64,000 nucleotides of DNA from an uncultured Myxococcales bacterium. GTDB taxonomy: Bacteria; Myxococcota_A; UBA9042. Below are positions 54,884 through 63,400 of this stretch, piece by piece. The notes under the pieces are model-generated. The model did not search any database. It saw only the letters and a list, made by a program, of their open reading frames with translations, and was not told the origin of the DNA. The position numbers and the translations under genes were made by a program. The first letter of the stretch is position 1, and each line of letters begins with the position of its first letter. The stretch spans positions 1-64,000 of the forward strand of contig CAIYWC010000137.1 of the NCBI GenBank assembly GCA_903929795.1. Direction: 5' to 3'.

Positions 54884-56362
54884 ATGACCGCGACGCACCG
54901 CTTGACGGCAAACTACAGCGATATCGCGATCATCGGCAGCGGCTTCTCCGGCTTGGGCATGGCCATCCGCTTGAAACAACAGGGGATTGGCGACTTCACG
55001 ATTTTTGAGAAGGCACACAGCGTCGGCGGGACGTGGCGGGAAAACCACTATCCCGGCATCGCGTGCGACGTGCAATCGCACCTGTATTCGTTCTCGTTTG
55101 CGCCCAACCCCGCGTGGTCACGCATGTTTTCTCCCGGTGCGGAGATTCGCCGCTACCTGGAGCACTGCGCGGAGCGGTATGAAATCCTGCCGCACGTGCG
55201 CTTTGGCGCGGAAGTGGTTCACGCGCGCTGGCAGGAGCCCGAGCGCACCTGGCTGCTGGAGACCGCGGACGGCCAGACGCACCGCGCGCGGGTGCTCGTC
55301 GCGGGCATGGGCGGGCTGAGCCGGCCGGCGATCCCGCAGATCGCGGGGTTGGAGACGTTTCAGGGCACCACGTTTCACTCGGCGGCGTGGAACCACGACT
55401 GCGATCTGCGCGGCAAGCGCGTAGCGGTGATCGGCACGGGCGCGAGCGCGATCCAGTTTGTTCCGGAAATTGCCAAGGATGTCGCGGAGCTGCGGCTGTT
55501 TCAGCGCACGCCGCCGTGGGTGCTCGCCAAGCCCGATCGCGCAGTCTCGGCGCTGGAGCATTGGCTGTTCCGGCGGTTTCCGCTGACCCAAAAGCTGGTG
55601 CGCGGCGCGATCTACGGCGTGCTGGAAGCGCGGGTGCCCGGGTTTACGCTGCTGCCGGGGGCGATGAAGATCGCGCAGAACCTAGCGAAACTGCACATCA
55701 AACGTCAAATCGCCGATCCCGAGTTGCGGGCGCTCGTGACGCCGCACTACACGATGGGCTGCAAGCGCGTGCTCATGTCCAACGACTACTACCCGGCGCT
55801 GGCCCGCGGCAATGTTCGGGTGATTCCTGCGGGAATTCAAGAGATTCGTCCCAACGGCATCCTGACCCAGGACGGCGAACTCCACCAGGTCGACGTGCTG
55901 ATCCTCGGCACCGGCTTTCAGGCCACCGATCCGCTGCCGGCGGGCGTGCTGTTCGGTCGCGGCGGGCAGGACATCGTCGCGGCGTGGCGCGAGGGTCCGC
56001 AGGCATATTTGGGTACAACCGTCGCGGGTTTTCCCAATCTTTTCATGCTGATGGGGCCCAATACCGGGCTCGGCCACAGCTCCATGGTGTTCATGATCGA
56101 GTCGCAAATCCAGTACGTGCTGGGCGCGCTTGAGGCGATGAAACAGCGGCAAATTCAAGCGGTTGACGTGCTGGCGGGCGTGCAGGCGTCGTTCAATCAC
56201 CGGCTGCAGGAGAAGTTGACGGGCACCGTGTGGCAGACCGGCGGCTGTCAGAGCTGGTACCGCAACGCGGCGGGCCGCAATGTGGTGCTGTGGCCGGGAT
56301 TTACTTGGCAATTCCGCTTGCAGACCAAGCACTTTGACGTTGAGAACTACCAGCGGCTGTGA
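54884..56362 (+). CDS. Flavin-containing monooxygenase (Baeyer-Villiger type)
   Basis: A 492-residue FAD/NADPH enzyme. FAD loop IIGSGFSGLGMA (about 17-27), GGTWRENHYPGIACDVQSHLY and the Baeyer-Villiger fingerprint FxGxxxHxxxW seen as FQGTTFHSAAW (159-169). The NADPH loop is VAVIGTGASAIQ (181-192). It should insert oxygen next to a ketone or oxidise a heteroatom using O2 and NADPH; the substrate is unknown. GGAGGG is 8 bases upstream of the ATG. A short-chain dehydrogenase follows 9 bases after its stop, a common pairing in which the dehydrogenase supplies the ketone. Confidence 0.9.
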   Translation: MTATHRLTANYSDIAIIGSGFSGLGMAIRLKQQGIGDFTIFEKAHSVGGTWRENHYPGIACDVQSHLYSFSFAPNPAWSRMFSPGAEIRRYLEHCAERYEILPHVRFGAEVVHARWQEPERTWLLETADGQTHRARVLVAGMGGLSRPAIPQIAGLETFQGTTFHSAAWNHDCDLRGKRVAVIGTGASAIQFVPEIAKDVAELRLFQRTPPWVLAKPDRAVSALEHWLFRRFPLTQKLVRGAIYGVLEARVPGFTLLPGAMKIAQNLAKLHIKRQIADPELRALVTPHYTMGCKRVLMSNDYYPALARGNVRVIPAGIQEIRPNGILTQDGELHQVDVLILGTGFQATDPLPAGVLFGRGGQDIVAAWREGPQAYLGTTVAGFPNLFMLMGPNTGLGHSSMVFMIESQIQYVLGALEAMKQRQIQAVDVLAGVQASFNHRLQEKLTGTVWQTGGCQSWYRNAAGRNVVLWPGFTWQFRLQTKHFDVENYQRL

Positions 56363-56371
56363 GGAGGGCGC

Positions 56372-57184
56372 GTGAAGATTCAGGCGGGGCAGGTGGCGGT
56401 CGTGACGGGCGCGGCGTCGGGGATCGGGCGCGCGCTGGCGCAGGCGCTTGCGGCGCGCGGCGTGAAACTGGCGCTGGCCGATTGGAACGAGGCGGGGCTG
56501 GCGGAGACCGCGCAATTGCTACAAGTTCCCGTGATCACACGTAAATTGGACGTCGCGGACCGCGCCGACTTCGAGGCGTTTGCGGCGGAGGTGCAGGCGG
56601 CGCATGGCCAGGTTGATTTCGTCTTCAACAACGCGGGCGTTGCGCTGTTGCAACGGGTTCAGGACATGACCTATGTCGACCTGAATTGGTTGATGAACAT
56701 CAATTTTTGGGGCGTCGTTCACGGCACGCACGTGTTCCTGCCGGCGATGCTGGCGCGCAATTCCGGCGTCATCGTCAATCTTTCCAGCTTGTATGGCCTC
56801 ATGGCTTGGCCGGCAAACTCCGCCTATTCTGCGGCAAAGTTCGCGGTCCGCGGTTACACGGAAGCGATGCGCCACGATCTTCACCGGACCGGCGTGCGCG
56901 CCGTCAGCGTGCATCCGGGAGGTATACAAACATCAATCGTTCGCAATGCGCGCTTTACATCTGACGACCTGGGGCGCATTGACCGGCGCAAGCTGGAGCG
57001 CGACTTCGACAAGTTCGCGATGACCAGCGCCGACCAGGCGGCCGCGATCATCCTGAACGGCGTGGAGCGCGGGCGGGACCGGATTGTGGTCGGCAAGGAC
57101 GCGCAAGTCCTCAGCCTGCTGACCCGGCTGTTTCCGGAGAAGTACTTCAATGTGATTCGCGCCTTGCAGCGCTTTGCCCGGTAG
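56372..57184 (+). CDS. Short-chain dehydrogenase/reductase
   Basis: A 270-residue classical SDR. TGAASGIG (12-19) binds the cofactor, NNAG is at 86-89, and the catalytic Tyr-Lys pair is YSAAK (152-156), with Ser in NLSSLYG. It likely oxidises an alcohol to a ketone or the reverse. It starts with GTG after GAGGAGGG and is 9 bases from the monooxygenase stop, so the two are an operon. Together they could form an alcohol-to-ester route (alcohol, ketone, ester), which is inferred from the pairing. Confidence 0.88.
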   Translation: MKIQAGQVAVVTGAASGIGRALAQALAARGVKLALADWNEAGLAETAQLLQVPVITRKLDVADRADFEAFAAEVQAAHGQVDFVFNNAGVALLQRVQDMTYVDLNWLMNINFWGVVHGTHVFLPAMLARNSGVIVNLSSLYGLMAWPANSAYSAAKFAVRGYTEAMRHDLHRTGVRAVSVHPGGIQTSIVRNARFTSDDLGRIDRRKLERDFDKFAMTSADQAAAIILNGVERGRDRIVVGKDAQVLSLLTRLFPEKYFNVIRALQRFAR

Positions 57185-57253
57185 CAGCGGCGCCGGCGTT
57201 GCGGCAAATGCCGGTCTGTGGTTCCCTAGCGGCGGCTTCTTCTGGAGGATTTC

Positions 57254-57625
57254 ATGTCGTTTGCGACCCAATTCGAGTTCACGCTTCCGCGCGGCTTCGT
57301 CGACAAGGACGGCGTGGTGCACAAGAAAGGCATCATGCGGCTGGCGACCGCCAAGGACGAGATTCTGCCGCTGCAGGACTACCGCGTGCAGAATAACCGC
57401 GCGTATTTGGTCATCATTTTGCTGTCGCGGGTGATCGAGCAGCTGGGCTCGCTCAAGTCGATCAACCCGTCGGTCATCGAGTCGCTCTTCTCGGCGGACC
57501 TGGCGTATTTGCAGGACTTCTACCGGCGCATCAACGAGGAAGGCTCGTCGCTGATCAAGGCGAAGTGCCCGGAATGTGGTCACAATTTTGAGATCGACAC
57601 CGGAGGTGACCTGGGGGAATCGTAA
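57254..57625 (+). CDS. Contractile-tail assembly chaperone-like protein
   Basis: A 123-residue protein resembling small phage tail assembly proteins (gp41/GpG-type) found near sheath genes: FEFTLPRGFVDKDGVVHKKG, LLSRVIEQLGSL and NPSVIESLFSADLAYLQDFY. It ends with a CPECGHNF zinc-knuckle-like pair (C105, C108). TGGAGGA precedes the ATG. It opens the contractile locus. Its last codons contain a G-run where a -1 shift would fuse it to the following GpE-like frame. The role as tape-measure or tail chaperone is inferred from family and order. Confidence 0.7.
   Translation: MSFATQFEFTLPRGFVDKDGVVHKKGIMRLATAKDEILPLQDYRVQNNRAYLVIILLSRVIEQLGSLKSINPSVIESLFSADLAYLQDFYRRINEEGSSLIKAKCPECGHNFEIDTGGDLGES
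57612..57619 (+). promoter_or_regulatory. Candidate -1 frameshift slip site
   Basis: In the chaperone frame the codons are CTG GGG GAA. The run of five G (57613-57617) lets tRNA-Gly on GGG move back one base and still pair with GGG. After the slip the next codons are GGA ATC GTA AGC TAC, leading into the GpE-like domain. The chaperone frame itself stops 6 bases further on. Confidence 0.5.
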
Positions 57626-57783
57626 GCTACCCCCTGGACCGCCTGTACCAGGAGGTAGCCTACATCGGTTACCACTTTCATTGGTCGCTCGATGAGGTGC
57701 TCAGCATGGAGCACAAAGAACGGCAGATTTGGGTCAAGGAGATTTCCGATATCAATAAGGAAATCAATAAGTCCCGCAAGTAG
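57616..57783 (+). CDS. GpE-like tail small frame, probably made by -1 frameshift
   Basis: A 55-codon frame reading GIVSYPLDRLYQEVAYIGY then HFHWSLDEVLSMEHKERQ and a charged tail. The HFHW-S-x-x-E, M-E, W pattern is like phage GpE/GT-type tail proteins. There is no ATG, GTG or TTG between the preceding in-frame stop and the conserved start of the domain; the first usual start would cut off half of it. In the -1 frame it continues directly from the chaperone gene. The probable product is a chaperone extension of about 176 residues in total. An unusual start codon is the alternative. Confidence 0.6.
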   Translation, partial: GIVSYPLDRLYQEVAYIGYHFHWSLDEVLSMEHKERQIWVKEISDINKEINKSRK

Positions 57784-57795
57784 GTCGGTGTCGCA

Positions 57796-59550
57796 ATGGT
57801 CATGCCGCGTCCGCCAGGCGTCCGGATCGAACGGGTCATCGACCAGCCGCGCGGCCTTGGGCTCGTCGAGACCGGCGTCCCGTGTTTTCTTGGCCTGTGC
57901 GAGCGCGGTCCGGTCAGCGAGCCGGTCCGGATCGCCGGCGTCGCTGAATTTCATGAACTTTTTGGCACACTTGACGTCGGAAGCTACCTCGCTGCGGCCA
58001 TCGACGGCTTCTTTCTCAACGGCGGCCGCCACTGCTACGTCGTGCGCATCGCCCACCTGTTCGAGCGCGCACGCGGCGAGATCGCGACCAAAGCCAGCGC
58101 GCGCCTGCGCGACGCCGAAAAGCAGAATACACTTTTGATTTCAGCCGCTTCGGAGGGTATGTGGGCCAATAGCGTCCGCGTCTCGGTCCGCCACACCGCG
58201 AGCCCGATCCAGACGTTCATCAGCGTCGACGCCCACGTCGGCGAGACCGCGGTCACGGTCAAGAGCACCCACGGCATCGCGCGCGGCACGCTCGTGCGCA
58301 TCCACGACGACGAAGCGGCGGCGTTCCGCGTCATCAGCAGCGTCGACGGCCGCGTGCTGTCGTGGGCCGAGCGCGAACCTTTGCAACGGGAATTCCGCTC
58401 CGCCGCGCCGACGCTCATCGAACCGGTCGGCTTTGACCTGATCGTGGAGACGCACCGCACGCGCGAGGTGTTTCGCGGCGTGAACCTGTCGCGCCAGTCG
58501 CCGCAGTTCGTGGAGCGGGTCGTGAACGGCGCGTCGCGGCTGATCACGGTGGCAAGTCTGGAGCCGTCCACGGCGCTGCCTGATTGTTTTCCTGCAGAAA
58601 TCAGTGACTTGCGCTTGGAGGGCGGCACCGACGGCCTGTTCACCGTCGTCGCCGAGGACTTCATCGGCGCGGATCTGGGCCCCGGCAGCCGTTTCGGCCT
58701 CGCGGCGATCGCGGATTCAGACGAGATCGACCTGCTCGTGCTGCCTGACTTGCCCTGGTGCCTGAAGAATTCCACGGGGTTCAAGTCGGCCAAGGACATG
58801 GAGATCGTGCAGCAGGCGGTGGTGACGCTCTGCGAGCAGCGGCGCGATCGCGTGGCGCTGTTGGATTTTCCGCCGGAGACGACGACGATGGGTGCGCAGC
58901 AGTGGCGGCGGCTTTTTGACAGTAGTTTTGCGGCGTTCTACTACCCGTGGGTCGTGCCGTCGACCGGCGGCGCCGCTATCCCGCCGAGCGGGCACGTCGC
59001 GGGCGTCGTGGCGCGCTGCGACCTCGCCCAAGGCGTGTTCCGCGCGCCGGCCAACGAGGTCCTCCAAGGCGTGGTCGATCTGGCGCTGTTCTTGCAACCG
59101 CACGATTTAACTGCGCTCAACAACGACGGCATCAACGGCTTGCAGGTGTTCGCCCAGCGCGGCATCCGCATTTGGGGCGCGCGGACGGCCTCGACGGACC
59201 CGCAAAATCGCTACCTGAATGTGCGACGGACGGTTTCCACGCTGGCGCGGACCATCAATCTGGGGCTGCAGTGGGTCGTCTTTGAGCCGAACGCGCCGGA
59301 GCTCTGGGGCACGATCGAGCGCGACGTGCGCGTGCTGCTGGAGAGCCTCTGGCGCAAAGGCTGGTTTCGCGGCGCGACGATGGACGAGGCGTTCTTCGTG
59401 CTGTGCGATGACCGCAATAATACAGTGGAAACGCGCGATGCGGGGCAGATTGTTCTGGAGATCGGCCTGTCGCCGCTGCGGCCAGCGGAGTTCGTGACCG
59501 TGCGGCTGACGCAGGAAGTCGACGTGCTGTCGCGCGAAGATGGCGCTTGA
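57796..59550 (+). CDS. Contractile tail sheath protein
   Basis: A 584-residue sheath protein. PRPPGVRIERVIDQPRGLGLVETGVPCFLG is the usual N-terminal start; FFLNGGRHCYVVRI follows. The C-terminal domain that builds the contractile lattice is well kept: LPDLPWCL, VALLDFPPE, FAAFYYPWV, GHVAGVVARCDLAQGVFRAPANE and RDAGQIVLEIGLSPLRPAEFVTVRLTQ. It surrounds the inner tube and contracts to drive it into a target. No phage head or packaging gene is visible, so an extracellular injection system or tailocin fits better than a whole phage. The next gene is the tube. Confidence 0.93.
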   Translation: MVMPRPPGVRIERVIDQPRGLGLVETGVPCFLGLCERGPVSEPVRIAGVAEFHELFGTLDVGSYLAAAIDGFFLNGGRHCYVVRIAHLFERARGEIATKASARLRDAEKQNTLLISAASEGMWANSVRVSVRHTASPIQTFISVDAHVGETAVTVKSTHGIARGTLVRIHDDEAAAFRVISSVDGRVLSWAEREPLQREFRSAAPTLIEPVGFDLIVETHRTREVFRGVNLSRQSPQFVERVVNGASRLITVASLEPSTALPDCFPAEISDLRLEGGTDGLFTVVAEDFIGADLGPGSRFGLAAIADSDEIDLLVLPDLPWCLKNSTGFKSAKDMEIVQQAVVTLCEQRRDRVALLDFPPETTTMGAQQWRRLFDSSFAAFYYPWVVPSTGGAAIPPSGHVAGVVARCDLAQGVFRAPANEVLQGVVDLALFLQPHDLTALNNDGINGLQVFAQRGIRIWGARTASTDPQNRYLNVRRTVSTLARTINLGLQWVVFEPNAPELWGTIERDVRVLLESLWRKGWFRGATMDEAFFVLCDDRNNTVETRDAGQIVLEIGLSPLRPAEFVTVRLTQEVDVLSREDGA

Positions 59551-59648
59551 GGCGCGAATTGGCACGCAAATTGCTTGCAGCTGGTGCGGGTGCGGCGGAG
59601 CGGAGTGCGCGAAGCTGTCGCCGGGCTGCAAGAGGGGAGCGACGCGAG

Positions 59649-60428
59649 ATGGCAAACCGCAATCCGACCGCGCAGCGTCGTGGGGCCGCCGGGCCTCGCT
59701 GGCTGCCTGCAGAAACAGCGCGTTCCGGCCGCGTCGCGACCGTGCTCCCCGCAGTCGCACCCGAGCTCGTCATGGATGCGCCCGACGCGCACCTGGCCGT
59801 GGCGGCGATGGCGGTTCCTGGCCTCGCAGCGGCGCAAGATGCCCTGGACGGCGTCGGCGACGCGATGGACAAGGCCTTGAATTTTGGCGCAGAAGCCTCG
59901 GCGGGCGCGACATTGGCCGCAGCCGCGAAGGCCAAGCTGACGTCCATGGGCGGCGTCCAGGACAAGCACACCGGCCACGCCACCAAGCGCCAAGGCGACC
60001 CCGACATCGCGTACGCTTTCGACATCCAAATCGGCGGCGTCAGCTACGGCATGTTCACCGAAGTTAGCGGATTGTCTTGGAAAGCGGAAGTCCAACCGAT
60101 GCCTGAGGGCGGCAACAACGCGTTTGTGCGCGGCCTGATCCGCCCCGGCAAGTTCGAGCTGTTGACGCTCAAGCGCGGTTGGTTCGCGGCGACCGGCGAG
60201 TTCATTGACCTGCTGCGCGGCGTGCTGGACCCGGTCGGCCCGATCACCCGCAAGAACGTCACGATCACCGTACTTAGCCGAACTTACGAAGAAATTGGCC
60301 GGTACGATCTGTCGAGCGCCGCAGTTGTCGAGTACGAGGGCCCGGCGCTGAACTCGATGTCCGGGCAGGTCGGTTTCGAGCAAATTCGCATGGTTTACGA
60401 CAGCTTCACCTACACGCCCAAAGGCTAG
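59649..60428 (+). CDS. Tail tube protein (gp19-like) with long N-terminal extension
   Basis: About 259 residues. The C-terminal 145 residues are gp19-like tube protein: AYAFDIQIGGVSYGMFTEVSGLSWKAEV, VRGLIRPGKFELLTLKRGW and the late ALNSMSGQVGFEQIRMVYDSFTYTPKG. The N-terminal 115 residues are Ala-rich with VLPAVAPELVMDAPDAHLAVAAMAVPG and a predicted amphipathic helix, absent from standard tubes of about 150-170 residues. The start at 59649 is chosen because GAGGGGAG lies 9 bases upstream; a TTG at 59547 would add 34 residues. It follows the sheath directly, as in eCIS and tailocins. Confidence 0.88.
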   Translation: MANRNPTAQRRGAAGPRWLPAETARSGRVATVLPAVAPELVMDAPDAHLAVAAMAVPGLAAAQDALDGVGDAMDKALNFGAEASAGATLAAAAKAKLTSMGGVQDKHTGHATKRQGDPDIAYAFDIQIGGVSYGMFTEVSGLSWKAEVQPMPEGGNNAFVRGLIRPGKFELLTLKRGWFAATGEFIDLLRGVLDPVGPITRKNVTITVLSRTYEEIGRYDLSSAAVVEYEGPALNSMSGQVGFEQIRMVYDSFTYTPKG

Positions 60429-60433
60429 TCCGC

Positions 60434-63400
60434 GTGCCAAACGACCGCCCACAGGACGCCGTACTGACGCTGCACAACGACGTGCTCGCGCGCTTGGCGC
60501 CGGCGTCAAATGCCTTGAAGTCACAGGCGTTTCTCGGGTCGCTGGCCAAGGCGGAGCGGATGATGAACCGGCTGGCCGGGCTGAACACGGCGATGGCCGC
60601 CTTCTCGGCGCAGGCCTGGGCGATGGCGACCGCGCTGGTGGAGTCGCCGGCCCTGTGCGCGCGCCTGGGCCTCGACGCCCGCGTGCTGCGCCTGGACGAG
60701 CTGGCGGACCTGGTGCAGGTCGTGCTGGAGGAAGAGGCGCTGTTCGCGGCGGACGCGCTGGCCCATCCTGGCGCCGAGCCTGGGCGCGCAGACTCGGCGA
60801 AATCGTCAAGCAGTCCAAGGCAATCGGCGCACGCGGCGCGACCATCGCTGCACCCCGCTCGCGCCCGCGCGCGCCCGCCGAAAGCCGAGGCGCTGGTCAA
60901 ACGCGAAGTGCGGCGGCTGCTGCGGGAAGTCCGGAGCGCACTCGCTGACGCCGCCGCTGCGCCGGATCGGCAAGCCCTGGGGTCTGTTGCCCCCGTCGAG
61001 CCGGGGTCTGCGGACCTCAGCGCGTCGGCTTCTGGCGCGCGTGCCGAGGGGCAGACGCCGCTCGTTGCGCAGCTCTCCGCTCCGGCGCTGGAGCGTTGGC
61101 GTGCGGCGACCAGGCAGTCCAGCCACCGACTTGACCCGCAGGCGCGCGCGGCGCAGACGACGCGGGAGGGTCAGTGGACGCACGCCGGGCTGGCGTCCGG
61201 GCGCGCGGGCGCAGGGCTGTCGCGGGCGCTGCGCTTGAACGAAGCCGCCGCCGATCTTGCGTTTCTCGCGACCGGCGCAGACGCCGCCGACGACCCGATG
61301 GGAGCCGGAGCCGCGGGCGCCGCGGCGTGGTGGGGCCGGGATCCGGGCGTTGCCAGCAATGCCGCTGGCCGCCGAACGCCGCGGACAGCGGCGGCAGCGG
61401 GCGAACGCGCAACGACTGCTGTCCCGGTGACGGTGCGCGCAAGCGACGCCTTGGGGCCTGCCCCACGTCGCGGCCTGACGGCGGCGATCGCCCAGGCTGT
61501 TGCCTCGCTCCGTCAGGGCAGGGCGGTTGCGCGGCTGGCCGTTCCTGCGGCCGAGGTCCCAGCTGCGGGCGTCGTCGTAGCGCCAACGCGCGATTGGGCC
61601 GCGGCCCGACTGGCTGTCATGACGCCGCGCTGGCAGCGGACGCTCGGGGCGTGGGCGGACGCCGCTGCGCCGACGCCAGTCTCGACCGTTCGGTCAGGAT
61701 TGCTGGCCGTGGGCGACACACGCGGCGCCGATCGCCCGGTGCCCGGCGAGGCCGCCGGCGTTCGCGTCGGCTATCGCGCTTCCGGATTTCGCGCCGGGCA
61801 GCTCTTGGCGCTGGCCCCGCCGTCGCAAGGCCCAGCTGCGCATCCCGCCCCTGCAGCTGCCGATCGTGCCGCCGGAACGCCGCGCTGGTTGGCGGGCGAA
61901 GCCCACGCAGCGGAGGGGACCCAGCGTGCGGCTGCGGCGGGTCCGGTCGGCCTGCGCGCGGGCGCACTGGCAGACGCGCTCGCGGCGCGACACGGTGGTG
62001 ACTTGGCGGGAGGTGTGGCGGAAAGTTTGGCGCGCGTCGCGGGAACGGCGCTGCAGCCCTGGCGATCAGCGGCAGGCGGCTATCGCGCTCCACAGGCGGA
62101 GCGGGCGGTCCTGGCGCTGGGCGCGGCGGCGATGGAAGTCGGCGCGGACGCGGTGGTTGCGTCTCCTGAACGGCGCAGCGCGCACGCGTCTGCTGCCCGC
62201 GCGCCCTGGGCGAAAGCAGCGGCCGCCGCGGTCTCGGCGGTGGTTGCGCAGGCTTGGCAGCGAACGCGGCGCGCACCGGTGGCCAAGCCGGGCCATGGCG
62301 TGCTGGAACTCGCGCGCGGCGAGTCGGCCGGTCAGCCAACGGCGCCGGGTGCGCGCGATGTGCCACAGATTCTGACGGCGCGACCACAGGGTCGCACGGA
62401 CGCGATCAGCGCGTGGCTCGCGGCGCCTTTGGCCTCCCCGGCGGTTGCGCGTGGAGTGCGCGCCAGTTCAGCAGGTGCTTGGCTGCAGCCAGGCGAGGCG
62501 CGAGGGTCGTCAGCGACCGCCATGGACGTGCCGCACGCAGCGAGAACGCCGCAAACGCTGGTCCCGGCGGCTGTTCGCGCGGCGCTCGCCGTCTTTGGGG
62601 AACGCGCGGTGGCGCCTGCAGATCGCTCCGTCGGCGCGGCTTACCTTGCGCGATTTCTGGGGCGGCCGGCGCCCGTCCGACAGCGCCGTGCGTTGGCAGA
62701 TGAGCCGTGGACGACCGTGGCGTTGGCGGATGATACCGCGACGGAGCCCCAAGCGGCAGCGATGGACGCTGGGCGTCATGCGGAAAAATCGCTTGAAAAT
62801 CATCTAGCTGTGCGCGGAGAGCCGGTCTTGCGCGGCCTGGCGGCGCTTGAGGCGCTCCTGGCTGGCCCGGGCGCGGCCGACGCTCTGCTTGGCCAGGCGG
62901 CGGAACGCGAACTGCGCGTGAATGCCGCGGAACAGACGCTGCTGGCGCCCGCGGCCGATGCAGCCGAGGCGGCGGCCATGGACCTGTCGGTGCCGACCGC
63001 GCGAGTTGCACCACCGACTGTTGCCGCAGCCAAGGTGGCGCCGGCGTGGCCGTCCGCGCAGTTGCACCGTTTTGCCCCGGTCGGCTTGGGGCGCGGGCGC
63101 GGCTTGCTCTCGCGCACCCGGGCTGCCGAGTCTGCCGCTCCCGCAGCGTTGGGTGCGCGTGCGACAAACGCGCGGCCGTCCGGTGCAGCCTCGTGGACCG
63201 CGCGCCCGGCCGTCGTTTCGGGTGCGACGCCAGTCGGATATGGAACCTCGGCGCTGGGTGGCGGTGAGCTGCTCGGCCTGGGGTCAGGCGATGTGCTTGG
63301 ATTCTTTGGCGAAAACGCGGCAGGTCCGACCGCGTTACGCGGGGCCGATGCACTGGCAAGTTGGGTCGCGGGCCGGCGCGGCGGGGCACCGATTCGCGGG

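Noticed and set aside
57185..57253. Phage attachment site or tRNA at the left edge of the contractile locus
   Set aside because: No tRNA-like cloverleaf or direct repeat seen; the gap is short and ordinary.
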